From positions 57,883,865-57,947,864 of the forward strand of contig NC_092874.1 in NCBI RefSeq assembly GCF_028372415.1: a stretch of DNA of 64,000 bases. The letters are read 5' to 3'. The notes below the pieces were generated by a model, which did no database searches, was not told the origin of the DNA, and saw only the letters and a list, made by a program, of their open reading frames with translations. Made by a program: the position numbers and the translations under genes. This DNA is from Notamacropus eugenii (lineage: Eukaryota > Chordata > Mammalia > Diprotodontia > Macropodidae). Shown here piece after piece: positions 30,901 through 42,702 of the stretch (positions are counted from its first letter, which is position 1; every line of letters begins with the position of its first letter).

Positions 30901-31574
30901 GAGCCTTTTCTTTTCTCTTAGCTTCAAAACTCCGAGCTGTTCCCTCTCTAATGATGTCACATTCAAAGCTGACTTTTTGGACAAGGGACACTCCTTTCTC
31001 ATCTCTCCAGCCTAACCTTATTCATCACCTTGTATGTTTATGTCACACTCCCAGCGGTATGTACGGGGAAGGAAGAGCGTGGCCATACTATTTGAATGCT
31101 CCAAGCCCAGGGATCTCAACCACATTACCCACAATAAATGTTATAGTATTTCTTGCGAGAATCCATTATCAGTAGGTAAATATAAAATAAGGTAAGACTT
31201 TGTGGTTTTCCATTATCCTCCACAGTCTGACAGCTCAACTTCACACCCTCCTCTGAAACTGGAGAGTGCAAATAATATTTTCCCATGTATAAGCCGAAGA
31301 GAGTATAGGCAAACTAAATACAATAATCTAAGAGAAGCAGGTGAAAGTTTTATTGAAAAATCAGATGCATATTAAATCCTACTCCTTTCTCATCTGTTTC
31401 ATTATCTAAATTCTGATATACAAATTAACTAGCCTATAAGTAGTGCTGAAGAAAATAAATATTTCCTGCAGTTTTTAGGGGGAATCTTGCCACTGTGATT
31501 GCTAAATTCCCTTCCAGGGCGAACAACTGAGTCTGCAGGAACCAGCATGCTTCTTCCAAAGATCAAGGGTCACG
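30901..31574. other. No recognised feature
   Basis: About 0.7 kb with no identified repeat or credible coding region. Confidence 0.4.
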
Positions 31575-31650
31575 GCAATAAATCAACAAACATTTAGTAA
31601 GCTCCTATCATGTACTAGGCACTGTGGTAGTGATAAGAATGAAACCAACC
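31575..31650 (-). repeat. L2 3' end, antisense fragment
   Basis: 'caataaatcaacaaacattt' then 'ctatcatgtactaggcactg' is the complement of an L2 terminus. Confidence 0.65.
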
Positions 31651-31809
31651 TAATGGCTGTCTGCTAAATGCCTAGAGTCATCCTCTTTCCTTGGTTTAAA
31701 GACTATTATCTGATTTTTAAAGAAAATATTTCTATAATTCAGTCTTATAACAATAATAAAATAAGAAAAATAAAAGAAATAATAAATGTATATTTGTATA
31801 TAAAAGAAA

Positions 31810-32050
31810 TAATAATAGTGACATTTATACAGAGTTTTAAGGTTTGTGAAGCACTTTACATAAATCATTTGATTTGAGCCTTACAAGAAACTTATGATTT
31901 CTGTTCTATAGTTGTTATTGTTCTGATGTAACATTTGGAGAAACTCAGGTTCAGAGAAATAAAAGTAAACTGCCTAACGCACCCTGCTACTGAGAGGCAG
32001 GATTTGAACCCAGCTCTCATGACTGCAAGTCCATGCATTTACAGACTTAG
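31810..32050 (-). repeat. MIR-type SINE
   Basis: Nearly full antisense copy: 'aaggtttgtgaagcacttta', 'tcatttgatttgagccttac', 'aactcaggttcagagaaata', 'gaggcaggatttgaacccag' and 'ctcatgactgcaagtccatg'. Confidence 0.85.
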
Positions 32051-32119
32051 AAGTGTCAGTTTTCCCATTTCCTCTAAATGAGACTCTAACCTGTCTTTTC
32101 TCCAGGAAGTGTGTAAGAA

Positions 32120-32350
32120 ATGAAAGGAAGTGAGCATTTATGAAGCACCTCATGTCATTCATTTTTTATTCTGGTCAAAAATAACTATTTGTGAGCCAAT
32201 TATAATTGCTCTAGCAGCCTCGCTGGGGTTGTTGGAATTTCCATTTACTAACGTCAAGTTATTTATTTGCAAAGCACTGAGTTATAAAGAAACAAAGGAG
32301 ACATGGTCTCTGCCATAATGGAGTTTACAATCTTATTGGCAAGACAAATG
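32120..32350 (-). repeat. L2 3' end, antisense, interrupted
   Basis: 'gagcatttatgaagcacctc' at the left and 'caaagcactgagttataaag', 'ctctgccataatggagttta' from 32270 fit L2. The middle (about 32165-32262) is unrelated sequence. Confidence 0.55.
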
Positions 32351-32439
32351 ATACAGGTGAGAAATGAATCTAAAAAAAATTTCTATATACAATATATTCT
32401 TTTAGTCCCCAAGGAACTAGGCCGAATCCTACACAGAAA

Positions 32440-32815
32440 CATGAAATTTGTCCTCCTAATTCCCAGCCTCCTCCTCTCCTTCTTGGTAGCCACCTACCAC
32501 TATGCTTCCAAAATATCACGTTCTTTTCAGTCTTTCCTCTTCCTTCAGTCCAAGTTTGACTATTCTAACTTTGTCATTTTCTCCCATTTGTTGATTAACT
32601 GATTATAGCTGGGTAGAAATTCATTCATACTAAAGCAACAACACAACCACAAGGTATTTTAAGACTTTTATTTCTGATGGGCTCATAGAATGTAAGTTAT
32701 CTGAGGGCAGGAACTATTGCTTTTTTGTCTCGGTATCCCCAGTGCCTAGCACATGGCCTGATACGTAGTAGGTGTTTAATAATAGATTATTGATTGGATG
32801 GTTGACTGGATTTGT
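32440..32815 (+). repeat. L2 3' end
   Basis: Strong from 32670: 'gctcatagaatgtaagttat', 'ctgagggcaggaactattgc', 'gtatccccagtgcctagcac', 'gtaggtgtttaataatagat'. The region 32440-32660 is pyrimidine-rich and only plausibly the upstream L2 UTR. Confidence 0.75.
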
Positions 32816-33056
32816 ATTCAGGTGGGAAAGGGGAAAAGAAGGGAAAGTCTAGTGCTAAGGAGATTTTGGGTCTTGGGGAAAAAAACTAGTGACAAAAGGA
32901 AAAAATTCCTAGTGACTCTTTCAGAGTCTAGGCTTTTAACTAATGGCAGCTGAGTCATCTTCGGAAAAGTTTCTGCTTTAACAAGATAGACCCCTATATC
33001 ACACTAAACTGTGAAATGGGGGTTTATCTTGTTACCTCACTTAATTTCTCTATTTT

Positions 33057-33065
33057 TGTGTGTAT

Positions 33066-33112
<47 letters not shown>
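33057..33112. repeat. (TG)n microsatellite
   Basis: About 28 TG units with two early ta interruptions. The (TG)n can adopt Z-DNA, and at this length is probably polymorphic. Confidence 0.95.
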
Positions 33113-33115
<3 letters not shown>

Positions 33116-33639
33116 GTGGGTGCTGGTTGGGGATAGCTGGGATATAGGAATGCCATACTGTCTTTGGGGACTATATTCCCAGAAATCTGTGTGGAGCACA
33201 GTAGGTGATGGTGTTGCCTCAACATGGACTCTGGTTGTATGGGGACATTTTCAGCGTGCCTGGGGAGAGGCTTGGACTGTGGGATGATTCAAGGGAGAGC
33301 AAAAGAAGGAAAAGTAGATGCCTATCTAGGGTCTTGCACTGGGGTACATGTAACTGCTACTGCTAACCCCAGGAAGTTTCCTCATTCAGGCCAGGGAAAG
33401 GACTTTGGGGCATTGAGGTGCAAAACCTTTTAGACCTCGAGGCCTGTCCACTTTAGTTTCAGGAAGCAGATGGTGTGTAGATCTGTGAGGTTTCACTAAT
33501 CTAGCACTGACAGATAATGCTGTCCAAGTCATAGACTTTAGCATTCATGAATCAAACCAATCGCTTTCTGTCTCTGCATGAAAACACCGAAGGGAGCAGA
33601 AATGAGAGATTCACCTCTTCCTGGGAAAGGAGACATGGT
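33113..33639. other. No recognised feature
   Basis: About 0.5 kb of relatively G-rich sequence without a named repeat or recognisable coding domain. Confidence 0.4.
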
Positions 33640-33803
33640 GAGCGAACATATATAACATATCTAATTGCTTACCATTTTAGGAAGACGGGAGGGGAGGGGA
33701 GGAAGGAGAAAAATTTGGGACTCAAAATCTTGTAAAAATGAATTCTAAAAATTGTCCTTACATATAATTGGAAACAAAATAAAATGCTATTAAAAAAAAG
33801 AAA
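33640..33803 (+). mobile_element. L1 LINE 3' tip
   Basis: 'catatataacatatctaatt', 'gacgggaggggaggggagga', 'tttgggactcaaaatcttgt' and 'acatataattggaaacaaaa' plus an A-rich tail. Severely 5'-truncated, about 165 bp. Confidence 0.85.
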
Positions 33804-34059
33804 CAAGATGTGGAAGGTTGCAATTTGGGAAATGGGTGGAGAAAGTGTTCTCTGCTTCATTCTTATTTGCTACTTGCCCTGCATCCTATTTTAAGTAAAT
33901 GTCCTTTTGCACAATTGAAGATGAAAGTTACATAACTACAAAGATCAAACGTGGTTCCAAAGAGGAGACATGAGAAGACACTCTCCCCACCACACACAGA
34001 AATATCTTTTGCAGAAGTGGGAAGGGGAGGGTGGTCCATGGTTGTGGAACATTGCCTAT

Positions 34060-34210
34060 AATATCTGATTTTTTTCCCTCTTTCCTCTCTTAATTTTTTG
34101 TCACTTTTAAGAATATTCTTTGTTTTAATGGATGACTCTTTGGGAGGTGGGAAATCAGGAGGAAATATAGGTGATGTAAAAACAAAAGATATCAATAAAA
34201 ATCTATTAAA
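34060..34210 (+). mobile_element. L1-type 3' tip (second family)
   Basis: 'gggaggtgggaaatcaggag', 'gtgatgtaaaaacaaaagat' and 'atcaataaaaatctattaaa' resemble another marsupial L1 terminus. The left edge is uncertain. Confidence 0.6.
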
Positions 34211-35234
34211 ATGGTCTTTGATGTCTTGTAATCAATTATGATTGGTTGGGGAGATTCAAAGGGGAAAAATGAGGAGTCCTGAATAGTGCTTGAACAGATG
34301 GATTACTGACCCGTTTCTAAAAACCTTAAATGCAATTTACATTTCCTCATCTATAGAATGGGGCAGGAGAGAATAAGATAACAAGGTATATTTGTTTGTT
34401 TGAGTACTTCATGGAATATAAATGAGCATCTCGTGTAATATGAATGATGAATCATGCTCAAATTATTGTTAATATAAAATAAGAATCTCTAGAACATTTT
34501 GTGAAATGTACTGTTAATATTCATAGCTATCACTGTATTTAGATGATAAACTAATTTGCATACTCAAGGCTAGCAGCATACTTTTTGTTGCTATGTTTGT
34601 AACATTCAAATATTCAATTTGGCCAATGGTGGAATCCCACTAAGGAATTTCCCATCTCACCCTTCCTGATTGGCTAGGGCTTATCATTTGGGGTTCACTC
34701 ACTTGATTGGCCAGTGTTACCATAATCAAGACACCTCACTAGCACAAACCATGTCAACAAAAGTACAGAAACTCAATGTCTGACAGGATTGATCAGGTGT
34801 TGCCCAGTCCTTCATTAAGACTATGAGAACCTCGTTCCACAGTGACCTACTGAAACAGTTCAACTAGAGACCATTGGTGTTCATGGATACAAATTAATAT
34901 AAAGTTGACTTATGAGATGGAAAGAAGCATGCAGGCACAGAAATCCCACATTAGGTCTTTCTCAGGGACTTTTAGTCTGGATGAAAGACCATCTACCTTA
35001 CAACAACATATGAGCACATATCCTTTCAAGATCCTAAGAGCTTTGTAACGCTGCATGAAATGTCTCTGTCTTTAAAGTGATATCTGGATGATGTTCTTAT
35101 TTGCTTGAACAAATCTTGGTTAGTTTTGTAATATTTTTGATCTCCTAATAAATGCATTTAGGGTAAGTTCACTTGTTACTTTCAGTATCAGAAACCTAAA
35201 TAAAAGTTAATTAACTAAGAAAATCCTCTGATAA
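34211..35234. other. No recognised repeat; cluster of CCAAT cores
   Basis: CCAAT at 34623-34627, and ATTGG at 34669-34673 and 34706-34710, fall within 90 bp. About 430 bp later there is a 'cctaataaatgcatttaggg' poly(A)-like motif at 35145. The layout would fit an old promoter-bearing repeat such as an LTR fossil, but I cannot place termini or a family. Confidence 0.25.
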
Positions 35235-35300
35235 TAACAGCTAACATCTATATAGTGCCTACTATGTGCCAGGTACTAAACACTTTATAATTATTATCCC
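35235..35300 (-). repeat. L2/MIR 3' tail, antisense
   Basis: 'agtgcctactatgtgccagg' followed by 'tactaaacactttataatta'. Confidence 0.65.
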
Positions 35301-35374
35301 CTAACGAACCAAGATGGTCATTTTCATCCTTCCTTTGGGAGGATGCCTGATATGGTGAAGAGCTTGGATGCTAC

Positions 35375-35640
35375 AGGTAGCTGGTGGCACAATAGACAGG
35401 GCACCAGAGGTGGGTCATGAAGATCTGAATTCAAATTAGACCTCAGGTACCTACTAGCTGTGTGATCCTGGGTACATTACTTAATTTCTGTTTGTCTCAG
35501 TTTCCCCTACTGTAAAGAGGGGATAGTAACAGCAGAGCTGTTGTTGGGATCAAATGAGATAATAGTTGTAAAAAACACTTAAGACACTGCCTGGCATACA
35601 GTAGATTGTATATAAATGAGTATTCTACTGTCCTTACCTC
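35375..35640 (+). repeat. MAR1-type SINE
   Basis: Head (aggtagctggtggcacaata), B box (gatctgaattcaaattagac), CORE (gctgtgtgatcctgggtaca), 'gttgttgggatcaaatgaga', 'cactgcctggcatacagtag'. Confidence 0.9.
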
Positions 35641-35649
35641 TCCATCCCC

Positions 35650-35800
35650 TCCCTGGAGTCAGAAGATCTGAGTCTGAGTCTTGGTTTTTCTCCTTACCAG
35701 ATGGGTAACTCTAGATTGGTCAGTTTCCTAATCTATAAAATGGTCATTATACTTTTGCCATCTTCCTCATAGGATTATTATTCTTTTCTGTTTATGTTTA
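35650..35800 (+). repeat. MIR-type SINE
   Basis: 'ccctggagtcagaagatctg', 'agatgggtaactctagattg' and 'tcctaatctataaaatggtc'. Confidence 0.75.
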
Positions 35801-36399
35801 TAGTAATGCACCTATACTTTCAAATCCAGTTATAAGGGACTCAAAATATTATGAGGCTAACAAGGATGTGTCAAAATAAAATAGAATCATCATACATGTA
35901 TCTTAGTTTATATCTGTCCCAACATAAGCTAAATTCAACTTTCTGTGTATATGTGCTTATGTTCAGACTGATTCTGCCAACATCAGGGTAAAACCAAGAG
36001 ATCTATGTCTCTTTCAATATTAAATTCTGTGCTTCTATGATGTAGAGATTTTCACAAAAATGTAACACATTTTTGTGTCACCTGGCCATGATGAGTTGCC
36101 ACACTGAAATTCATCAACTTCCTCCAGAAAGGACTGGTTTTAGAATATGATTTCTTTGAATTGTATTGCAGTGGATCAGAAGGTTCCTCCTCCATAAGCT
36201 TTTCATACCCTCAGATGGGGAGAAATTAGTTAGGGTGAAACCTAGTCCAAAGAAGGCTTTTGTCTTTGAATTTTTCCATTTCCCAACAAGTTTATTGAAC
36301 CCTCACTAATTTCTTCATATAATAGGAAACACACTTTATACAAACAAGGGTTCAGAAATACATTCTTGACTTATTCTAGGAGAAAATCTTTAAATCTAA
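35801..36399. other. No recognised feature
   Basis: About 0.6 kb. Nothing identified apart from a short palindromic 'cacaaaaatgtaacacattt' near 36053. Confidence 0.35.
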
Positions 36400-36570
36400 A
36401 GTTCAAAGGGATCAGAATTATAAGGAATCTTAGCAGTCTTTCAAGGAAACATGACGAGATTCAAAGACTAGTCAAAAGTCAAAAACCTAACAAGTGATGT
36501 GACCAGGATTTGAACTCGGGTCTTCCAAATCCAATCCAGCCTTCTTTCTACTACTCCGTGCTATAGTGGG
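36400..36570 (-). repeat. MIR-like SINE fragment
   Basis: 'aaggaatcttagcagtcttt', a degraded middle, then 'gtgaccaggatttgaactcg' and 'ggtcttccaaatccaatcca'. Confidence 0.65.
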
Positions 36571-36629
36571 GCTCTTCACAACCTTGCAGATATAATCCTT
36601 TGTAGCTACCAATTGGTCTGAAGATTTTT

Positions 36630-36780
36630 TCCTTGACTATGGTACATCTTATCTGGAATCTTCTTAGAATTTAAGTGCCTTGAAGACAGGGATATTGTGT
36701 TGTAGTTGTACCTTGGTACATAGTATAGTTCCTGGCAAATAATAAATGCTTGGTAAATATAAAAATGAATGAATCAATGG
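36630..36780 (+). repeat. L2 3' end
   Basis: 'agtgccttgaagacagggat', 'gtacatagtatagttcctgg' and 'caaataataaatgcttggta'. Confidence 0.75.
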
Positions 36781-37969
36781 TTATTTCCATTTATAAATTT
36801 CTTCTGGGAAGAAAAAAACGAGAAAGGGTAGGAAGGGGAGAAAAGGAAGAAAGATAGAAGAAACTGAAGTAGAGAGTAGGGGCTACTAGGGAGCAGGGCT
36901 GTTGGCATTCTGGAGCCTAAAAAGCCTGAGTTGCCTCTCAATTCAATGCCTACAATAGACGGTGAACTACAACTAACCCACATCACCATCTGGTAACCTG
37001 AGGGTTGGTTTAACTCTGCGTGAGAATTATACTATGGTGAGTGTCAACAAGGCTAATTTGTAGAATATAAAGAATTTATAGTTTGTTAATAGTACTGGGA
37101 ATACAATGAAGGCATCCGTTTATTGCAATATCTATTTTTTACATATTTTATTCACAATGTGCTTTTGACAGAATACTGAATTTACCAGCTACCAAAAAAA
37201 AAAAAGAGATGACCTGATATTAGGTTTTCATTTCCAGTACTAAAATCTATTGCCTAATTCATAATTTAAGTCAAAGAACAAATCTTATTCCAGGTGATTT
37301 GGAGATGCCTGTGATGATCAAACGTATATGTCCCCCAATATTCATTTTCTGCAATGAACAGTCTTATAAGAAAATAATACAGGTCTCCCTTCATTCATTC
37401 ACCAAATATTTATTTTCCAACTAGTGGATGAAATGAAATAACATAGGAGGACAATCTATTGAAGGCAAGATTGAGCTGAAGACCTCGGAGGCCTCAAACA
37501 TCATCTTTTCACCTCTGTTCCTCTGCTCTGATTGAAATGAGTTTCAGCCATTGCAATTCAGTCCCTAGAGGGCCCTAGAGGATAGTAAATCCATGTTTCA
37601 AAAAATAACATTCACACACAAAAATTTCACTGCATATATGAGTCTGAGTTGATTTTCAATGACAGCTTGTTTCCATTTAGACAAGCTCAAGAATCAGTAC
37701 TATAGATGCTAAATTACTTTTCTCTCTCCTACAAAATGAAAAAAATGCAGCCATCTTCAAGAAGAATCCCTTCACCTTGCAATTTATTCACGTTATTTTT
37801 TGATTTTTTTCCCCCAGAATCCTAAAGTCTTTTTTAGCTTCCATTATTTCAGCAGACATTTCACCACTCACCTTTATTTGTCCTTGCAGAATTGTAATCA
37901 CCCACAGGAATATGCTTCTGGACTGCAGTATTTGCTTTCTTTTAGGCTGGGAGACTAAAATGTAACTAA
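36781..37969. other. No recognised feature
   Basis: About 1.2 kb. A purine-rich patch lies at 36805-36870. Otherwise nothing named. Confidence 0.35.
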
Positions 37970-38150
37970 ATGAGACAGTGGATTGGGTAGTGGTTCTGGA
38001 GATGGAGGACTTGAGTTCAAATCTCATTTCTGGCATTCCTGGTTTGACCTTTGTTGCATCATTTAATCTCTTTGGGACTAAGGTCCCTACTCTATCGAAT
38101 GATGGGAGGAATGGGCTAGATGACCTCCAGCTCTAGCTGTATAATCTTCC
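37970..38150 (+). repeat. MIR-type SINE
   Basis: 'cagtggattgggtagtggtt', 'gacttgagttcaaatctcat', a decayed CORE, and 'gggctagatgacctccagct'. Confidence 0.75.
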
Positions 38151-38639
38151 GAAGAGCCACATGCAATTAATGACCAGGCTTGGAAATTTAAGTGTCTAAT
38201 CCATATGTTTCAACTTCCTCCAAGGAGCTGATGCTTTTGAAAAACAATTAGATTTGTTAGGAGAAAGAAACTAACCAAAGTCTTCTTATAACTCCTCTTG
38301 ATTCACTTTCACATTTTGGGTTGGGAAATCCAAGTAGAGGGCATTGGGAGATTGGAGGGGGCTAAAAAATCCAAGCCTTAATGGGGCTTGGGGCAATGTC
38401 AGTGATACAAATAGAGAGAGTAATGTAGAGCAAGGATTTATCGAAAATAAATCATTCCACTAATCCATGCCTCAGGTTAGAAAGGAAGCTGAGAAGGACT
38501 CCGAGAGCCTCAGAGAAAGGCATTCTGACTGCTAATTTATGTTGATGTATTGAAATTTGCCCAGACCCAAGATCTGAAAGTCTCCGCAATCTGTATTTCT
38601 TCTTAGGTGAGGGAGTAGTGTGGATAATGAAGCCCTACC
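38151..38639. other. No recognised feature
   Basis: About 0.5 kb without a named repeat. Confidence 0.35.
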
Positions 38640-38690
38640 TTCTGTGTCTGTGTGTGTATATGTGTGTGTGTGTGTGTTGGTGTTTGTATT
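38640..38690. repeat. Imperfect (TG)n microsatellite
   Basis: TG units broken by ta, tc and tt between 38641 and 38685. Confidence 0.85.
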
Positions 38691-39309
38691 AGTTGAGTGA
38701 AGGATAACAAATGAGTTTGACATTCATGAAAGTCGGCTTATAATTATAATCACTACAGATGAATATCCAAATACATGAGAGCAATCTATTTTGTTTTAAC
38801 CCGTAGATGTTATTCGTTTCATGCAATCAGCAGAAAAAGCTTTTATTCCAGAGGTCATGATATTCCTCATTTGCCTATTAGGTGAAACTGGTGTGTGTAG
38901 GTAGCAGCATCTTAAGACCTAGACGGAGTGTGACAGGTAAGATAGCTAGAAATTTTTCTCAGTCCCCTGTTTGTTAAGGGCAAGAGGGCCCGGCAGTGCC
39001 CTGCTTACCTCAGAGAGCTTTGGGAAGCCAGATGAGATGAAAGTGGGTGAAGAATTTGGGAGACCTTAGAGTGTTCTGTCAATGTAGCGGTGGCCATGAT
39101 GGTTGATCGCGTCAGTGACTGCAGCAATGGCAGGATTTCTTTCAGTCAGGGTAGAAGGAACACGTTGCCCAGAACGCAGGAAGAGGTTTAATAGATAATT
39201 TTTTAATTCATTCACCAAGTCCTGGACCTGTCTTCCTGCAGCAGTCACATTGCATGTCTGTGACCTTGCAGAAGTCATAACCTCCATGAACGTTAGTTCT
39301 TCCTTTGCA
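38691..39309. other. No recognised feature
   Basis: About 0.6 kb with somewhat more CG dinucleotides than the surroundings around 39085-39175. No domain or repeat recognised. Confidence 0.35.
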
Positions 39310-39735
39310 AAATGAAGTGTTTAGTGCTTAATAAATGCTTATGGTCACTGGCCTCCTGGTTATTCCATAAGTAAGATATTCCATCTCTGGCTTCCAGCAT
39401 TCTCTCTGACTCACTCCAGGCTTGGAATGCACCCCCCTCTCCTTGGACTATCGGCCTCCCTGGCTTCCTTTCAGTTCCAACTAAAATCCCTCCTTCTGGA
39501 GGAAGCTGTCCCCAACCCCTCTTCATTCCAGTGTCTTCTCTCTGTTAATTATTTCCTATTCCTTCTGTATATAGTTTACTTTGATATATTTACTTGCACG
39601 TAGTCTCCTCTATTCCACTGTAAACTTGAGGGCAAGAACTGTCTTTTGGCTCTTTTTGTATCCCCAGCGTTTAGCATAGTGCCTGGCACAGGGTAGGTGC
39701 TTAATAACTGCTTATTGATTGATTGACTGACTAGA
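39310..39735 (+). repeat. L2 3' UTR
   Basis: Long sense copy: 'cttccagcattctctctgac', 'tgtccccaacccctcttcat', 'ctgtaaacttgagggcaaga', 'gtatccccagcgtttagcat', 'gtgcctggcacagggtaggt', 'attgattgattgactgac'. Confidence 0.88.
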
Positions 39736-39784
39736 TGGTATTTGAGGTTCTTTCCAATTCTAATTCTATAAGTTTATGATCCTG

Positions 39785-39890
39785 GATAGAATTCAAGATT
39801 TGTAAAACACTTGACATACATTATCTCATTTGAGTTTCCCGACAATGCTGTCAGGGAAATGTGAGTTATTCCTCTTCCTGACTACCCCCC
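39785..39890 (-). repeat. MIR-type SINE, left part (split)
   Basis: 'caagatttgtaaaacacttg' and 'catacattatctcatttgag' are the antisense 3' part of a MIR. It continues at 40110 after another SINE. Confidence 0.65.
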
Positions 39891-39929
39891 TTTTTTATTG
39901 GCCTTAGGATTTTCATCATAGAAAATTCC

Positions 39930-40109
39930 CTGGTGGAAAAAACCTACTCTTCCCTATAACGTTTAGTCGTAGAAGTTGCCTGGGATAAACCTGGAGGGTC
40001 AATGACTTGCTCAGGGTCACGCAGTCAGTATGTGACAAAGGCAGGGTTTTGATTCTGGCCTTTCTGATTCTGATGCTGACTTTCCATCCACTGTGCCATG
40101 CTGCCCCTC
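39930..40109 (-). repeat. MIR/MAR1-type SINE nested in a MIR
   Basis: 'gacttgctcagggtcacgca', 'gacaaaggcagggttttgat' and 'tccatccactgtgccatgct'. It interrupts the flanking MIR. Confidence 0.65.
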
Positions 40110-40250
40110 CTGTTTTCAAAGGATGAAGAAGCTGAAATTCAAGTTAAGTGACTTGTCCAGGATCACACAGGTAGGTAAGTGCCTGAGGTAGGATTTTAAC
40201 TCAGATCTTCTTGTTCTCAAGCGCAACATCTATCTACTGAGTCATGCACT
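40110..40250 (-). repeat. MIR-type SINE, right part
   Basis: 'aaggatgaagaagctgaaat', 'gtgacttgtccaggatcaca', 'ggtaggattttaactcagat' complete the MIR begun at 39785. Confidence 0.75.
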
Positions 40251-40529
40251 AACATACAATGTGGGTGCTAATTGATTTGCCTGGTTTCAGTTTCTTAAGC
40301 CCCTGAAAGTCTCAGTTTGATTTTTAGTCAAGGTTCTTCAGTCCACTCCTTCCTTTTGGAAATGCATACTCTGGGGCCAGCAGTGGGAGCAGATTGCAGA
40401 TCACACATTCCTGCCTTTAGCATTTACAAAAACTCATCTTTAAGTGGATTAGCTACTGTCCTCAAATTTAAGTTTGGTTCTGGGAGTCTGAAGCAAATAA
40501 TGGCCATTGTCAAGACCCTCAATTAGAAA

Positions 40530-40745
40530 TTTTCTAGACCCCATCTGGGATTTTTCTTGGCAAAGATACTAGAATGATTTGTCATTTCCTTTTCCAGCTC
40601 ATTTAATAGATGAGGAAACTGAGTCAAACAGAGTTTAAGTGACTTGCCCAGGGTCACATAGCTAGTAAGTATCTGAGGCTACATTAGAACTCAGGTCCTC
40701 CTGACTCCAGGCTGGGCACTCTATCTGCTGTACCACCTAGCTGCC
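40530..40745 (-). repeat. tRNA-derived CORE-SINE (long type)
   Basis: Antisense: 'ccccatctgggatttttctt', 'catttccttttccagctcat', 'gggtcacatagctagtaagt', 'ctgtaccacctagctgcc'. The (aac)n-side terminus is missing. Confidence 0.9.
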
Positions 40746-41764
40746 TTCTCCAGTCACAGATCTATGTTAACGAGGTGTAATGGGAGTTTGTACATGGCCC
40801 AGATCTTCATTACATGATGATTAAAAGTTAGATAACATACAGAAATGGAAATATTCAAGAGGATGCTAGTCCTATTTTCACTTTTAGATTACGCGATTGT
40901 TTGAATTTGGGACCAGACAAGTGAAAGAATCGAATGGTGGAAGACTTTGCCAATTACACAACCAAGGGTCTTTATTGAATCTATGTGCTTGTATTCCTTC
41001 AAAATTTGAAGAAGTCAACAGAAGCATGCTAATTTGTCCAGTATTCAAATTTCAACATCGAAGTAAGAAGCAGAGATTTATTTCTAAGTAGACAATGAAA
41101 CAAAGGGATCTCTTGGGCTCAAGGACTTCTACGTAAAGTGTAGTTACTGTTGAATATTAACCACATAGTCTTTACCTTGTTACTATTCAAAGGCAAATAG
41201 AAAATACACACAGGTGGGCACTACTTCTGTCCATCCTAGACAGAGTCAATAGAAATTTCGGCAGTACAACCATAGTAATGTATCTGTGACAGCTGCCAAG
41301 ACTAAATTTAACTTGAGAGGAATAAATGTGATTGAGTTGAAGATTACTACAGATTCTGGGGAATGGCTAATATACAGTCAATATTCAATGAGGAAAATAT
41401 GGAGAAAACCCAACGGTAGCTGCTAAAATGATGTGGAATAATGACTGTGTTTGAAATAGTGGGATAACCCAAGCAATGCATGAGAAGCAGGAGAGGGAAA
41501 AATATCGTTAAAAGATACATGTATCTTGATTAAAAATGGAATCAGATGGGGAACTGTCTACAAAAAAGTCAACTAGTTGCATCTGACAGTGTTGCTTATG
41601 AATTATTTATATCATAACATTTTGTGGGTGATGTATATTTGTTCCACATTTCAAAAAAAAAGGAAAAACATGAAGGGAATCATGGATATGTGAGATACAC
41701 ACATTCACATACGTATAAGACAAAGAGAAAGACTGATCAAAAATGAATAAATGTTTGCAAAGAC
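40746..41764. other. No recognised feature
   Basis: About 1 kb, AT-rich, with no repeat or coding domain recognised. Confidence 0.4.
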
Positions 41765-41905
41765 ATTTCTTATGCTTTATTGGGACCATCTAGTTCAACC
41801 ATTTCTTACAGATAAGGAAAATGGGAGCCAAAGAGGTTAAGTTACTTCTTCAAGGTTATACTGTCTGATCTGATCACAATAGAATTGTATCTAGGTCTTC
41901 TGTAT
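41765..41905 (-). repeat. MIR-type SINE, left part (split)
   Basis: 'attgggaccatctagttcaa', 'tcttacagataaggaaaatg', 'gttacttcttcaaggttata' and 'gtatctaggtcttctg'. The remaining 'cctctgactccagacccata' lies beyond the SINE at 42172-42200. Confidence 0.75.
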
Positions 41906-41908
41906 ACA

Positions 41909-42171
41909 GAGGTAGCTAAGTGGGGCAAGTAGATAGAGTGCTAGTAGTTAGAGGAGTCAGGAAGACTAATCTTCCTGAGTTCAAAACCAGCCTCAGATAC
42001 TTACTAACTGTGTGACGCTAGGCATATCACTTAACCCTGTTTGCCTCAGTTTCCTCATCTGTAAAGTGAGCTGGAGAAGGAAATGGCAAACCATTCAGGT
42101 ATTTTTGCCAAGAAAACGCCAAACAGGGTCACAAAGAGTGGAGCATGACTGAAATGACTGAACAACAACAA
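41909..42171 (+). repeat. tRNA-derived CORE-SINE inserted in a MIR
   Basis: Full sense copy: head gaggtagctaagtggggcaa, B box tgagttcaaaaccagcc, CORE 'tgtgtgacgctaggcatatc', 'agtgagctggagaaggaaat', and the end 'catgactgaaatgactgaac' with aac units. Confidence 0.93.
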
Positions 42172-42200
42172 CCTCTGACTCCAGACCCATAATACTACAG
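42172..42200 (-). repeat. MIR-type SINE, right part
   Basis: 'cctctgactccagacccata' is the antisense MIR head, separated from the rest at 41765-41905 by the inserted SINE. Confidence 0.65.
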
Positions 42201-42379
42201 GACTTTTAATCACACTAGGAGCTAATATCTCAGATGAGAAGAGATCATAGCACAAACACTGGCTGGGGATATGAATATTACTAATTAAGGTTTTACAAGG
42301 TGCTCTGTGTGTAAGAGAGTCCCAAAAGTTTAAGTGTGGGTTTAAACTTTAGGAGAATTATTAACACTGATTTTTGAGA

Positions 42380-42530
42380 TTTCCTGTATTATCTTGTTTG
42401 ACTTCAACCACCCTCTGAAGAGGAACCACAGACATTACTGTCCTCATTTTATAGACCAAGAAACAGAATCACAGAAGTTAAGTATGTGTTGTGATTTAAA
42501 TTCATGTCTTTCCAGATTTTATAAATTGTT
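42380..42530 (-). repeat. MIR-type SINE
   Basis: 'accaccctctgaagaggaac', 'cctcattttatagaccaaga' and 'gtgatttaaattcatgtctt'. Confidence 0.7.
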
Positions 42531-42702
42531 AATATACCATTAGAAAGGACCATAGAGAAGGCAATCTAACAATGTAATGGCCTGTCGACTCTAGAGGACT
42601 CATGATGAGACATACTCCCTTCCTCCTGGTAAAGAGAGGACACTCTATGAGTGGGATAAGAGAAGATACTAGAGAAAACATAGTTTGTTTTACATGCATA
42701 TG

